64,000 nt of DNA from Sphingopyxis sp. DBS4 (GTDB taxonomy: Bacteria > Pseudomonadota > Alphaproteobacteria > Sphingomonadales > Sphingomonadaceae): positions 383,001-447,000 of the forward strand of contig NZ_CP102384.1 of assembly GCF_024628865.1 (NCBI RefSeq), written 5' to 3'. This document shows positions 1 to 9,128 of the stretch, piece after piece (within the stretch, counting starts at the first letter, position 1; every line of letters begins with the position of its first letter). A model generated the notes under the pieces. The model was not told the DNA's origin. It was given only the letters and a program-made list of their open reading frames with translations, and ran no database searches. The position numbers were made by a program, and so were the translations under genes.

Positions 1-12
1 GGTGGACGCCTG

Positions 13-600
13 ATGCTGTCGGAGAAATTGCGCGTCGCGCTCGACAATCTGCTCCCCGACGCCGGATCGGACGAAGCCTATCTGCTCCACGGTCAAAGCC
101 TGCGCGATGCCGCGGTGCTGATCGCCTTCACCGACCGGCCCGACCCCGGCGTGATCCTGACCCAGCGGCCGCAATGGCTGCGCAGCCATGCGGGGCAGGT
201 CGCTTTTCCGGGCGGCAAGGTCGATCCCGGCGACCGCGACGTCGTCGATGCGGCGCTGCGCGAGGCCGAGGAAGAGATCGGGCTCCACCGCCGCGACGTC
301 GCGATCGCGGGGCCGACCGACGCCTATCGCTCGGGCAGCGGCTATCACATCACCCCGGTGCTCGGCGTGATCCCGCCCGACCTGCCGCTCGATCCCAATC
401 CCGACGAGGTCGAGGCGTGGTTCGAAGTGCCGCTCGACATATTGTTCGACCCCGGCAATTATCAGCTGCACCATGCCAATTGGCAGGGGCAGGACCGCCA
501 TTATTACGACATGGACTGGCAGGGACGACGGATCTGGGGCGTGACGGCCGATATCATCATCAACCTCGCGCGGCGGCTGCCGCCGGGCTGGCATCGCTAG
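13..600 (+). CDS. Nudix hydrolase, CoA pyrophosphatase type
   Basis: Predicted cytosolic Nudix pyrophosphatase, most like the CoA-cleaving NudL group. Seen: a Nudix box at residues about 67-91 (GG...REAEEEIGL) directly preceded by LTQRP...R...G...FPGG (49-68), which matches the extra signature of CoA pyrophosphatases. Length 195 aa is normal for the family. The ATG shares its A with a TGA at 11-13, so an upstream gene, cut off by the window edge, is probably co-transcribed. The CCA gene follows after 1 nt. The substrate is inferred from the signature only. Confidence 0.88.
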   Translation: MLSEKLRVALDNLLPDAGSDEAYLLHGQSLRDAAVLIAFTDRPDPGVILTQRPQWLRSHAGQVAFPGGKVDPGDRDVVDAALREAEEEIGLHRRDVAIAGPTDAYRSGSGYHITPVLGVIPPDLPLDPNPDEVEAWFEVPLDILFDPGNYQLHHANWQGQDRHYYDMDWQGRRIWGVTADIIINLARRLPPGWHR

Positions 601-601
601 A

Positions 602-1825
602 ATGGCGGCGGGGACGAAGCTGCCCGCCGCGGCGTGGCGCACCGCGCCCGGCCTGCGGCGGATCGTCGCGGCGCTGCGCGCCGACGGCGGCGCGGTCAAG
701 GTCGTCGGCGGCGCGGTGCGCGACACGTTGCTCGGGCATTCGGTGACCGACATCGACCTCGCGACGCCGCTGTTGCCGGAGGAGGTGACCGCACGCCTTG
801 AAGCCGCCGATGTCAAGGTCATTCCGACCGGCATCGCGCACGGCACCGTCACCGCGATCGCAAGCGGCGAGCGGCACGAGATCACGACACTGCGCCGCGA
901 CGTCGCCACCGACGGGCGCCGCGCGACGATCGCTTTTGCGGGCGACTGGTGCGAGGATGCGGCGCGGCGCGACTTCACGATCAACGCCCTTTACGCCGAT
1001 CCCGACAGCGGTGCGGTCGACGACTGGTTCGGCGGCATTGCCGATCTGAAGGCCGGCTGTGTGCGCTTCATCGGCGACGCGGCGACGCGCATCGCCGAGG
1101 ATCATCTGCGCATCCTGCGCTTCTATCGCTTCGCGGCGCGCTTTGGACGCGGCGAACTGGAGCCCGCCAGCCATGCCGCGGTCGTCGCGGCGCGCCAGTC
1201 GCTCAAGAGCCTGTCGCGCGAGCGCGTCGCCGACGAATTGCTGAAGATATTGTCCTTGCCCGACCCGCGTGCCATCGCGGGGCAGATGGCGGCGGACGGT
1301 ATTTTCGCGGTGATCCTGCCCGAGCTCGACGACGGCTTTGCCGGGGCGCTCGACCGACTGCTCGCCAACGAGGCCGCCGCTGCGGTCGATCCCGCTCCGC
1401 TGCGCCGCCTTGTCGCGCTGCTTCCTGCCGAAGCCGCGGTCGCCGAGCAGGTGGCCAGCCGGCTCCGGCTGTCGACGCGGCAGCGCAAGCATATGGGCGC
1501 GGTCGCGGCGCATCGCGGCGTGCTCAGCCCCGCGCGGCAACTCGCCCATGGCATCGGGGTCGAGGCGGCGCGCGACGCCTGGCTGTTCGCGGCAAACCCG
1601 TCCGACGCCGGAGCAGCGGTCGCCGCACTGAACGGTTGGGAGGTACCGCTGCTGCCGGTCAAGGGCGGCGACCTTATCGCGCGCGGCGTGACCGCGGGCC
1701 CCGAGGTCGCCCGCATCCTGCGCGCGGTCGAGGCGCAGTGGGTGACGGAGGATTATCCCGATGCCGCGCGCGTCGGCGCGATCGTCGATCAGATGATCGG
1801 CCGCTCCAGCGCGCCGCGCCAATAG
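602..1825 (+). CDS. cca: CCA tRNA nucleotidyltransferase
   Basis: Adds or repairs the 3'-CCA end of tRNAs using CTP and ATP. Seen: class II polymerase-beta-type head with the GGAVRD motif near residue 35, the acidic pair TDIDLAT, and RRDFTINAL near residue 120, followed by a helical C-terminal part. Length 407 aa fits alphaproteobacterial enzymes. It follows the Nudix gene by 1 nt, so the two are probably one operon. The 3' end overlaps the convergent GGDEF/EAL gene by 37 nt. I cannot tell from sequence whether it makes full CCA or only part of it. Confidence 0.93.
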   Translation: MAAGTKLPAAAWRTAPGLRRIVAALRADGGAVKVVGGAVRDTLLGHSVTDIDLATPLLPEEVTARLEAADVKVIPTGIAHGTVTAIASGERHEITTLRRDVATDGRRATIAFAGDWCEDAARRDFTINALYADPDSGAVDDWFGGIADLKAGCVRFIGDAATRIAEDHLRILRFYRFAARFGRGELEPASHAAVVAARQSLKSLSRERVADELLKILSLPDPRAIAGQMAADGIFAVILPELDDGFAGALDRLLANEAAAAVDPAPLRRLVALLPAEAAVAEQVASRLRLSTRQRKHMGAVAAHRGVLSPARQLAHGIGVEAARDAWLFAANPSDAGAAVAALNGWEVPLLPVKGGDLIARGVTAGPEVARILRAVEAQWVTEDYPDAARVGAIVDQMIGRSSAPRQ

Positions 1826-3468
1826 GTGAGCGCCGCCTCGGCCTCCATCGGCCGCGCGAACAGAAAGCCCTGCCCGAAGTCGCAGCCGAGCGCCGAAAGC
1901 AGCCGCGCCTGGTCGGCGGTCTCGACGCCTTCCGCCGTCGTCCGCATCCCCAGCACCTCGGCCAGGCTCTGGATCGTGCGGACGATTGCCGCCTTGTCGC
2001 GATCCTCGACCATATGGTCGACGAAGCTGCGGTCGATCTTGAGCACGTCGAGCGGCAGGCGCTGGAGATAGGCGAGGTTCGAATAGCCGGTGCCGAAATC
2101 GTCCATCGCAACGCGCGCTTCCAGCGCCTTCAATTCGCTGAGCACCGACAGCGCGAGGTCGGGATCGCCGATGATCGCGCTTTCGGTGAGTTCGATCATC
2201 AGCCGCTCGCCGCCGATCGCATTGGCGGCGAGCGCGTCGCGCACCACCGCCGCGACATCGTCGCGCACGAGTTGGATCGCCGAGACGTTGACCGAGATAT
2301 AGCAATCGACCGACTGGCCGCCGTTCGCCCGGTCCCAGTCGGCGAGCGTCGCCGCCGCTTTCCCGATCGCCCATTGGCCGAGCGGGACGATGAGCCCCGA
2401 ATCCTCGGCGATGGGAATGAATTCGGTCGGCGGGATCGACAGTCCGTCGCTGGTGTTCCAGCGCGCGAGCGCCTCGAACCCTGCGACGGTGCCGGTCGCC
2501 AGCTCGACCAGCGGCTGAAATTCGAGGTGGAGCCGATCCTCCTCGATCGCGCTTCTGAGCTCGGTTTCGAGGCCAAAGCGATTGTCGGACAGGATCGCCG
2601 CCTCGGGCTCGTAGATTTCGATGCGGTCGGTGCGTTTGGCGCGTTTCAGCGCGATCTGCGCGTGGCGGATCTGGTCGGCGATGTCGGTGTCGATGCCGGG
2701 CTGGATCGCGCAGCCGATCGCGCAATCGACGCTGACCTTCAGTTCGCCGATGCGGAACGGATGGTCGAAGCAGCCGCGGATGCGGCGCGCCATCTCGCGT
2801 ACGTCGGCCTTGCCGCCGGGGACGCGCGACGAGATGGCGAATTCGTCGCCGCCGGTACGCGCCAATATGTCGCCGCTGCGCAGGCTTGATTTCAGGCGGC
2901 GCGCGACGGTGATGATCAGTTCGTCGCCCGCCATCGGCCCGATATGTTCGTTGATGCGCGAAAAGCGCGCGAGGTCGAGCAGCAGGATCGCGTGGTCGCC
3001 GCTCGCCTCGCCATCGCTGCGCTGCTCGACGAGTTCTTCGAACCCGGCGCGGTTGGGCAGGCCGGTCAGGCTGTCGGAGACGAGTTCGCGGCGCAAATTG
3101 CGCTCGGTCATCATTTCCTGCGTGCGGTCGATCAGCGTCAGCAGGAACAGGCCGGTGTCGCCGTCTTCGCCGGGAAGCGGGCCGATCGAGCCGCGCAGGT
3201 CACGCGCTGCGACGCCTTTGCCGAGGCGGCACGAAAATTCCTGCGCGCCGCCGACTTCCTGGGGCGCGCGTTCGATCGCGCGGCGCAGCTCGATGGGAGC
3301 GTTCACGCCGGCGGGTGACAAATCGAGCTTGTCGAACGCGGCATTGCTCGCGTGCAGGCTGAAGTTGCCGCGCGACAGCGGGCGGATCAGCGCCGCCGGA
3401 ACGGGCAGGGCGTCGATCCAGCCGACGAACAAGGATGGCCGGTCTTCGCCGGTTCTATCGATAGGCAT
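1789..3468 (-). CDS. GGDEF-EAL bifunctional cyclic-di-GMP protein
   Basis: Predicted cyclic-di-GMP turnover protein of about 559 aa. Seen: an N-terminal region (1-115) that may be a degenerate PAS-type sensor, a GGDEF domain with intact GGDEF at about 206-210, then an EAL domain with FEALARW at about 331-337 and DDFGTGYSNL further on. Both catalytic signatures look intact, so either synthase or phosphodiesterase activity is possible. No membrane segment is evident. I chose the ATG at 3468 (MPIDRT); an ATG at 3498 would add ten residues. The frame stays open further upstream but overlaps parC antisense-free space without domain support. Confidence 0.88.
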   Translation of the reverse strand: MPIDRTGEDRPSLFVGWIDALPVPAALIRPLSRGNFSLHASNAAFDKLDLSPAGVNAPIELRRAIERAPQEVGGAQEFSCRLGKGVAARDLRGSIGPLPGEDGDTGLFLLTLIDRTQEMMTERNLRRELVSDSLTGLPNRAGFEELVEQRSDGEASGDHAILLLDLARFSRINEHIGPMAGDELIITVARRLKSSLRSGDILARTGGDEFAISSRVPGGKADVREMARRIRGCFDHPFRIGELKVSVDCAIGCAIQPGIDTDIADQIRHAQIALKRAKRTDRIEIYEPEAAILSDNRFGLETELRSAIEEDRLHLEFQPLVELATGTVAGFEALARWNTSDGLSIPPTEFIPIAEDSGLIVPLGQWAIGKAAATLADWDRANGGQSVDCYISVNVSAIQLVRDDVAAVVRDALAANAIGGERLMIELTESAIIGDPDLALSVLSELKALEARVAMDDFGTGYSNLAYLQRLPLDVLKIDRSFVDHMVEDRDKAAIVRTIQSLAEVLGMRTTAEGVETADQARLLSALGCDFGQGFLFARPMEAEAALTYWRGALERPII

Positions 3469-3557
3469 AAGAGTGGGTTTTAAGCGACCTTTCCCCATTG
3501 GTCGTTGCCTAAAGGAGCGGAAGTAAAGAAGGGATTTACGGCAACAGGTAAATGCGA

Positions 3558-5867
3558 TCAGTCGAAGCGGTTGTTCCGCGGGAAGCCCGTGGGGGGCATC
3601 CGTCCCGATGCGCTGCGCGCGACGCGCCAGGGGCCGAGGTCGCTTTCGGTGCGGGTGCGGCCGGTGTCGCCGCCCATCGTCCAGCTTAGCCCCTCGGCGA
3701 AAACGAAGCTGATCGCATCGGACAGGCCGCCATCGCGATACTTCTGCAACGTTACCCCTTGTCCCCTCGCCATCACCGGCATTTCGGTGATCGGAAAGAC
3801 CACGAGCTTGCGGTTCTCGCCGACGACGGCGATGCTGTCGTCGCCCGACGCGATCGGGCGGACGACGGAAAGCTGTGCCTTCGGTTTCAGGTTGACGACG
3901 TTGCGGCCCTTGCGCGTCTCGGCGACGACGTCGGCCATCTGGGCGATGAAGCCGTGGCCGCTCGTCGAGGCGAGGAGCAGGCGCCCCTCGGCGCTCGCCG
4001 GGATCATCGCGACGATGCGCGCCTCGGGATCGATGTCGACCATCAGCCGCAGCGGTTCGCCGAAGCCGCGCCCGCCGGGCAGCTTGTCGGCACCGACGGT
4101 GTAGAAACGCCCGTCGCTTGCGGCAACCAGCAGCTTGTCGGTCGTCTGTGCGTGCGCGGCGAAGGCGAGTTCGTCGCCTTCCTTGAACTTGAACTCGCCC
4201 CACTGGTCGGACGCGACATGGCCGCGCTGGGCGCGGATCCAGCCGCGCTTCGAGAGGATCACCGTCACCGGTTCCTTCTCGATCATCGCATCGAGCGGAA
4301 TGTCGCGCGCGGGCGCCGCTTCGGCCAGTGTCGTGCGGCGCGCGCCGAGCGCGGTGTCGGGGCCGTAGACGGCACGCAGCGCGCCGAGGTCGCGCTTCAG
4401 CCGCGTGCGTTGGCGCGCCGGGCTCTCGACCAGCTTGACCAGTTCCTCGCGTTCGGCGGTCAGCGCGTCCTGCTCGCGCTTCAATTCCATTTCCTCGAGC
4501 TTGCGCAAGGACCGCAGGCGCATGTTGAGGATCGCCTCGGCCTGGCGGTCGGTGAGCAGGAACTCGGCCATCATCACCGGTTTGGGCTCGTCCTCGGTGC
4601 GGATGATCTCGATGATCCGGTCGAGGTTGAGGAAGGCAATCAAATAACCGCCGACCAGTTCGAGCCGGTCATCGATCTTGGCGATGCGATGTTTCGAGCG
4701 GCGGACCAGCACGACGATCTGATGCTCGAGCCATTCGGTGAGAAGCTGGTGCAGCCCCATCACCTTCGGCGTCCGCGTCGCGTCGAGGACGTTAAGATTG
4801 AGCGCGAAGCGGCTTTCGAGTTCGGTCAGCCGGTAGAGGCTTTCCTTGAGGATGTCGGGGTCGACGTTGCGGCTCTTCGGCACCAGCACGATGCGCAGGT
4901 CTTCGGCGCTTTCGTCGCGGACATCCTCGAGAATCGGCAGTTTCTTGTCGGCGATGAGCTGCGCGATCTGTTCGATCAGCTTGCCTTTGGCGACACCATA
5001 AGGAATCTCGCTGACGACGAGTTGCCAGGTGCCGCCTGGCTGTTTCTCGATCCCCGTCTCTTCCCAGACGCCATCCTGTTTGCCGGTCGAGAAGCGCGCG
5101 CGGACGCGGAAGCCGCCCCGACCGGTTTCATAGGCGTGGGCGATCGTCTCCGGGCTATCGACGATGATGCCGCCGGTCGGAAAGTCGGGGCCTTTGACAT
5201 GCTCCAGCAGGTCGGACAGCTCGGCCTTTGGATTCTCGATCAGCAACAGCGCGGCGTCGATCACCTCGGCGGCATTGTGCGGCGGAATGTTCGTCGCCAT
5301 GCCGACCGCGATCCCGCTCGCGCCATTGGCGAGCAGGTTCGGGAAGAGGCCCGGCATGATTTCGGGCTCTTCGTCCTCGCCATTATAGGTCGGCTTGAAA
5401 TCGACCGTGCCCTCATCGAGCCCCTGCATCAGGTCGATCGCGACGCGCGTCAGCCGCGCCTCGGTATAGCGGTAGGCTGCGGCATTATCGCCGTCGATAT
5501 TGCCGAAATTGCCCTGGCCGTCGACGAGCGGATAGCGAAGCGAGAAATCCTGCGCGAGACGGACCATCGCGTCATAGACCGCGGTGTCGCCGTGCGGATG
5601 GAATTTGCCGATCACGTCGCCGACGACGCGCGCCGACTTCTTGTAGCCCTGGCTCGGGTCGAGCCGCATCGCGCGCATCGCCCACAGCAGGCGGCGGTGA
5701 ACCGGCTTCAGCCCGTCGCGAAGGTCGGGCAGCGAGCGCGCGGTGATCGTCGAGAGCGCATAGACGAGATAGCGTTCGGACAAAGCGCTGTCGAACGGGG
5801 TGTCGATGCCGTCGCCCGGGGATTTTGGGGGCTCAGAAGGGGGAAGGTCGTCGGAGTTACTCGCCAT
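3558..5867 (-). CDS. parC: DNA topoisomerase IV subunit A
   Basis: Breakage-reunion subunit of topoisomerase IV, which decatenates daughter chromosomes. Seen: the conserved N-terminal core with [10 protein letters not shown], the [12 protein letters not shown] segment (the region where quinolone-resistance changes occur in the family), and the catalytic tyrosine in [11 protein letters not shown] near residue 130. A beta-pinwheel-like C-terminal part follows. At 769 aa it is nearer ParC than the longer GyrA. The residue at the classical resistance Ser is Thr (HPHGDT). The partner parE is not in the window. Confidence 0.93.
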   Translation of the reverse strand: MASNSDDLPPSEPPKSPGDGIDTPFDSALSERYLVYALSTITARSLPDLRDGLKPVHRRLLWAMRAMRLDPSQGYKKSARVVGDVIGKFHPHGDTAVYDAMVRLAQDFSLRYPLVDGQGNFGNIDGDNAAAYRYTEARLTRVAIDLMQGLDEGTVDFKPTYNGEDEEPEIMPGLFPNLLANGASGIAVGMATNIPPHNAAEVIDAALLLIENPKAELSDLLEHVKGPDFPTGGIIVDSPETIAHAYETGRGGFRVRARFSTGKQDGVWEETGIEKQPGGTWQLVVSEIPYGVAKGKLIEQIAQLIADKKLPILEDVRDESAEDLRIVLVPKSRNVDPDILKESLYRLTELESRFALNLNVLDATRTPKVMGLHQLLTEWLEHQIVVLVRRSKHRIAKIDDRLELVGGYLIAFLNLDRIIEIIRTEDEPKPVMMAEFLLTDRQAEAILNMRLRSLRKLEEMELKREQDALTAEREELVKLVESPARQRTRLKRDLGALRAVYGPDTALGARRTTLAEAAPARDIPLDAMIEKEPVTVILSKRGWIRAQRGHVASDQWGEFKFKEGDELAFAAHAQTTDKLLVAASDGRFYTVGADKLPGGRGFGEPLRLMVDIDPEARIVAMIPASAEGRLLLASTSGHGFIAQMADVVAETRKGRNVVNLKPKAQLSVVRPIASGDDSIAVVGENRKLVVFPITEMPVMARGQGVTLQKYRDGGLSDAISFVFAEGLSWTMGGDTGRTRTESDLGPWRVARSASGRMPPTGFPRNNRFD

Positions 5868-5929
5868 TGCCCGGAGCCGATAGCAAGCGCGGCGTCACAT
5901 GGCAAAGGGCGATCACCGACGGGTGCCCG

Positions 5930-6931
5930 CTAATAGAGATTGTCCTTGTAATCCTTGTCGAGCGCCTTCTGCATCAGGCCGGGAATCGACACCGCCGCGC
6001 TCGCGATGCGAGCACCGAGGCCCTTGTCCTTGTTGAGCCGCATATGCTCGGCGAACATCTTGGCGGGCTTGATATCGGCGGGCGCGGCAGCGGCGGGCCA
6101 GAGCCGCGCGCGCCCCAGCGCGGCACTGGGCCGCAGCGCGATATCGAGGTCGCGTACCGTGGTAACGAGCAGCGGTGTCTTGCCCTGCACCGCGAAGGGC
6201 AAGCGCGCCGCCTCGTCGCTGGTCGGCGAGGCCGTGCCCGATAATATCGCAATGGCGGAAGACCCCGGCAGCAGCAGCGCTGCGGCGATGCGCGGCTGCG
6301 CGATGATGTTGCGAAAGCTGTCGGTGCGGCGGTTGCCGGGGCGGTCGGGGAACCAGAGCGCGCCGTCCGCCAGCCTTGCCATGCATCCCGCCGGATCGCC
6401 CTTGGGGCTGAGGTCGGCGTGCCCCTGCGGGTCGACGGTCGCCAGCGCCATGAAGCGGCTCGCCGCGACGAAGGCGCCGACCTCGTCCGGCGCGCCGACG
6501 AGCGGCTCTGCCGACCAGAAGTCGGATCGGATCAGCGCCTTGGCGCAATGGACATAGCATTCCTCGATCGCGATCCGCGCTATGCCACTTTCGGTGTCCG
6601 CGACCCGGCCGTTGATGCGTAGCGTTTCGCCGATACCGGGCAGCAGGAACAGCGAGCTGAACCCCGCGCCTGCCCGGACCAGAGCGGGGTCGTCGATCAG
6701 GTCGAGCGGCACCGACAGCGTCGCGGCATCGGCGCTCGCAAAGCCCGGTTCGCCGCCGCCGATGGTGATCGCGATCGAGGCGCCATCGCCGATCCCTGCG
6801 AACATCAGCGGCGATGCCGCAAGCCAGCGCCGCGCAGTAGCATCGACATGATCGATCACCTTCAGGTTGATCGCGGGCGGCTGCTTGCCGACCACCGCTT
6901 CGAGCGCGGCGATGCTGTCGATGACGCTCAT
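5930..6931 (-). CDS. Pyridoxamine 5'-phosphate oxidase-like FMN-binding protein
   Basis: 333-aa protein of the split-beta-barrel FMN-binding (PPOX-like) superfamily. Seen: a first half with LFLLPGIGETLRINGRV and the IEECYVHCAKALIRS segment, typical of PPOX proteins annotated in the MSMEG_1061-like group. A second half contains the repeated motif LATVDPQGHADLSPKGDP and PDRPGNRRTDSFRNI. The N-terminal half resembles a partial duplicate of this fold. Substrate unknown. Transcribed with or just downstream of the membrane methyltransferase (13 nt gap). Confidence 0.75.
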   Translation of the reverse strand: MSVIDSIAALEAVVGKQPPAINLKVIDHVDATARRWLAASPLMFAGIGDGASIAITIGGGEPGFASADAATLSVPLDLIDDPALVRAGAGFSSLFLLPGIGETLRINGRVADTESGIARIAIEECYVHCAKALIRSDFWSAEPLVGAPDEVGAFVAASRFMALATVDPQGHADLSPKGDPAGCMARLADGALWFPDRPGNRRTDSFRNIIAQPRIAAALLLPGSSAIAILSGTASPTSDEAARLPFAVQGKTPLLVTTVRDLDIALRPSAALGRARLWPAAAAPADIKPAKMFAEHMRLNKDKGLGARIASAAVSIPGLMQKALDKDYKDNLY

Positions 6932-6944
6932 GCGCTTCCTTCCG

Positions 6945-7649
6945 TCAAAGCTGCGGCCCGATCATCGGTGCGCTGCCGGGCCAGAGGCGCCCGGTCCGGC
7001 CGCAATAGGCGTCCCATTCGGCGCCGAAGCGGCGCGCCATCATGCGCTCCTCCTGCGGAACGCGCAGGAACCACATCGCGGCAAAGGCCGGAACGACGAG
7101 CACGCCCGCGATCCAGTTGTGGATCAGCAGCGGCTGCGCCAGCGCCGAAATCCAGATCGCGGCATACATGGGATGACGGATACGGTCATAAATGCCGTTC
7201 GTCACCAGCGCATGTCCGTCGCGCACCTCGAGGCCCGGGCTCCAGTTGCGGCCGAGGTCGGCGTGGCTGCGCCAGAAGAGCCAGAGGAAGGGGATTTGCA
7301 ACGCGGTGCCGATCCCTGTCGCCCAGTCGAGCAGGCGATAGTCGGCAAAGGCAAACAGCGGCGTGGCGAGGTGGAGTAGCGGCAACAGCATCATGGCGAG
7401 GAACATCGCCGTCAGCAGCAGCTTTTCGGTCACGTCCTTGCGGGCATCGACGACGACGTTGGCGCGGTTGCGCAGCGAGTGGGGCAGGCGGATCGCGATC
7501 GTCGCGACGAAGGCGCCGAGCCATATGAGCGCCCCCCAGCCATTGTCCTGCCATCGGAGCAGCGCGAGCAGCAGCAGGGCCAGCGCGGCGATGGCGGTCG
7601 CCATCGCGGGAAGGCTGGTCATCATCGATCGCCGGTTCGCTTCGGACAT
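6945..7649 (-). CDS. Isoprenylcysteine carboxyl methyltransferase-family membrane protein
   Basis: 234-aa integral membrane protein with about five hydrophobic segments. Seen: the signature RHPMYAAIW at about residue 155 and a C-terminal QEERMMARRFGAEWDAY, which together form the SAM-binding pattern of ICMT/PEMT-like enzymes. Bacterial members methylate small or lipid substrates that are mostly unknown, so no substrate is assigned. It lies 13 nt upstream of the PPOX-like gene on the same strand, and divergent from the small gene at 7743. An AAGGATG ribosome-binding site precedes the ATG. Confidence 0.78.
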   Translation of the reverse strand: MSEANRRSMMTSLPAMATAIAALALLLLALLRWQDNGWGALIWLGAFVATIAIRLPHSLRNRANVVVDARKDVTEKLLLTAMFLAMMLLPLLHLATPLFAFADYRLLDWATGIGTALQIPFLWLFWRSHADLGRNWSPGLEVRDGHALVTNGIYDRIRHPMYAAIWISALAQPLLIHNWIAGVLVVPAFAAMWFLRVPQEERMMARRFGAEWDAYCGRTGRLWPGSAPMIGPQL

Positions 7650-7742
7650 AAGGCCATCCTTTCGTACAGATTTTCATCATGGCATAGTTGCAAATGACTC
7701 GCAATAACATATAAGCGCGCGGCATCCCGCACGGAGAATCGC

Positions 7743-8201
7743 ATGTACGCCCTTGTCGACCGGCCAGTCGAAAGCCTGACCAACAGCGGCCGCTTCCTCT
7801 TGTGGGCGATGCGCGGCTGGACCCACGCCGCGACGCGCGGCGCCTGTCCGCCGCAGGCGCTGCACCGCGGTTTTGCCGATACGGGCGCACTGGCGGCGCT
7901 TCCCGACTTCCATGTCGCGATGGCGCTTCTCGCCACCGGAGCGTCCGCGCCGCTCGAGCTGGCGCCGATGCCCTGCGTCCAGATTTCAGAGCATGAAGCA
8001 ATTCTGCTTGGACTTTGGCGCGACTTTTCGCTGGAGGACGGAGCTGCCGCCCGTGCCACCCTCGCCCTGCTCGTCGGCAATTCCAGCGTCGGACCGGTCG
8101 CCCATGCGATGCGCGCAGCGATCGAACGACTGGCCTTCGCGGGATTCCACCTGCCGGTCCTCGCGGTCGGCGCCATGAAGCATCAGGAAAGTCCAAAGTG
8201 A
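7743..8201 (+). CDS. Conserved hypothetical protein, fpr-linked
   Basis: 152-aa soluble protein with no domain I recognise. Seen: alanine- and leucine-rich helices, no signal peptide and no membrane segment. Its stop codon TGA overlaps the ATG of the ferredoxin reductase gene by one base (TGATG), so translation of the two is probably coupled. A role around the reductase or its electron partner is only an inference from this arrangement. The upstream gene is divergent, so a promoter should lie in 7650-7742. Confidence 0.7.
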   Translation: MYALVDRPVESLTNSGRFLLWAMRGWTHAATRGACPPQALHRGFADTGALAALPDFHVAMALLATGASAPLELAPMPCVQISEHEAILLGLWRDFSLEDGAAARATLALLVGNSSVGPVAHAMRAAIERLAFAGFHLPVLAVGAMKHQESPK

Positions 8202-9019
8202 TGAGTGATCGTATTGCCGCAGCCGCCAAACTGGCCCCATCCGCCTCGCTGACCGTCGAGGAAGTGCTGCGGGTGCGCCACTGGAACGAGCATCTGTTCA
8301 GCTTCTCGATCACCCGCCCGCCGAGCTTTCGCTTCCGTTCGGGCGAATTCGTGATGATCGGCCTGCCGGGCGGCGAGGGGCGGCCGCTGCTGCGCGCCTA
8401 TTCGATCGCGAGCCCCGCCTGGTCGGACGAGATCGAATTTCTGTCGATCAAGGTGCCCGATGGCCCGCTGACGTCGCGTCTGCAAAAGATCGCGCCGGGC
8501 GACCCCATCTATCTCGGTCGCAAGCCGACCGGGACGCTCGTCGCCGACGCGCTGCTGCCGGGCAAGCGGCTGTTCCTGCTCTCGACCGGCACCGGCCTCG
8601 CGCCATTCCTCAGCCTGGCGCGCGACCCCGACATCTACGACCGCTTCAACCAGGTCGTGATCGTCCATTGCGTCCGGCAGGTCAGCGATCTCGCCTTCCG
8701 CGAAGAGCTTGAAAGCCAGCTCGCGGGCGATCCGCTGGTGCAGGATCTGGCGCTGCTGCAATTCCATTATCTGCCGACGGTGACGCGCGAGCCTTTCCGC
8801 ATTGAGGGGCGCATCGACGCGCTGATCGACAGCGGCCGCCTGTTCGGCCATCCGCTGACCGGCCCCACGCAATTCGATCCCGCAACCGATCGCATCATGA
8901 TGTGTGGCAGCATGGCGATGATCCGCGACCTGCAGGCGCGCTTCCTGTCGCTGGGCTTCAAGGAAGGATCGAACGCCGCGCCCGGCGACTTCGTCATCGA
9001 GCGGGCTTTCGTGGGGTGA
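8201..9019 (+). CDS. fpr: Ferredoxin--NADP(+) reductase
   Basis: FAD enzyme passing electrons between NADPH and ferredoxin or flavodoxin. Seen: FAD-binding barrel with the RAYSIAS motif near residue 67, then the NADP-binding half with STGTGLAPFLSLARD, a VIVHCVR strand, and a CGSMAMI motif near the end. At 272 aa it matches the bacterial subclass. The longer open frame starting at 8015 runs inside the previous gene and lacks support; I chose the ATG at 8201, which overlaps the upstream stop. Confidence 0.9.
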   Translation: MSDRIAAAAKLAPSASLTVEEVLRVRHWNEHLFSFSITRPPSFRFRSGEFVMIGLPGGEGRPLLRAYSIASPAWSDEIEFLSIKVPDGPLTSRLQKIAPGDPIYLGRKPTGTLVADALLPGKRLFLLSTGTGLAPFLSLARDPDIYDRFNQVVIVHCVRQVSDLAFREELESQLAGDPLVQDLALLQFHYLPTVTREPFRIEGRIDALIDSGRLFGHPLTGPTQFDPATDRIMMCGSMAMIRDLQARFLSLGFKEGSNAAPGDFVIERAFVG

Positions 9020-9026
9020 CACGCCT

Positions 9027-9122
9027 CGTCATTGCGAGGAGCGAAGCGACGCGGCAATCTCCAGCCCTCGGCGTTGCGCAAAGCCGAGGGCTGGAGATTG
9101 CTTCGCTCCGCTCGCAATGACG
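9027..9122. repeat. Palindromic intergenic repeat, family A, copy 1
   Basis: About 96 nt inverted repeat. The outer arms start CGTCATTGCGAG and end CTCGCAATGACG; the centre is a second perfect stem around CCAGCCCTCGGC. It fills the gap between convergent fpr and the M20 peptidase gene. The same outer arms recur at 15001 and 21876. It could act as a bidirectional terminator or mRNA-end stabiliser (inferred). Confidence 0.85.
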
Positions 9123-9128
9123 ACGGAA

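Noticed and set aside
560..2889. Very long open frames opposite or overlapping cca and the GGDEF/EAL gene (721 aa on -, 646 aa on +).
   Set aside because: High G+C makes stop codons rare in shadow frames. These show Arg/Pro/Ala-rich low-complexity translations without domains, while the overlapping frames carry clear motifs.
3759..5933. 724-aa + strand frame opposite parC.
   Set aside because: Antisense shadow of a complete ParC; no family motifs.
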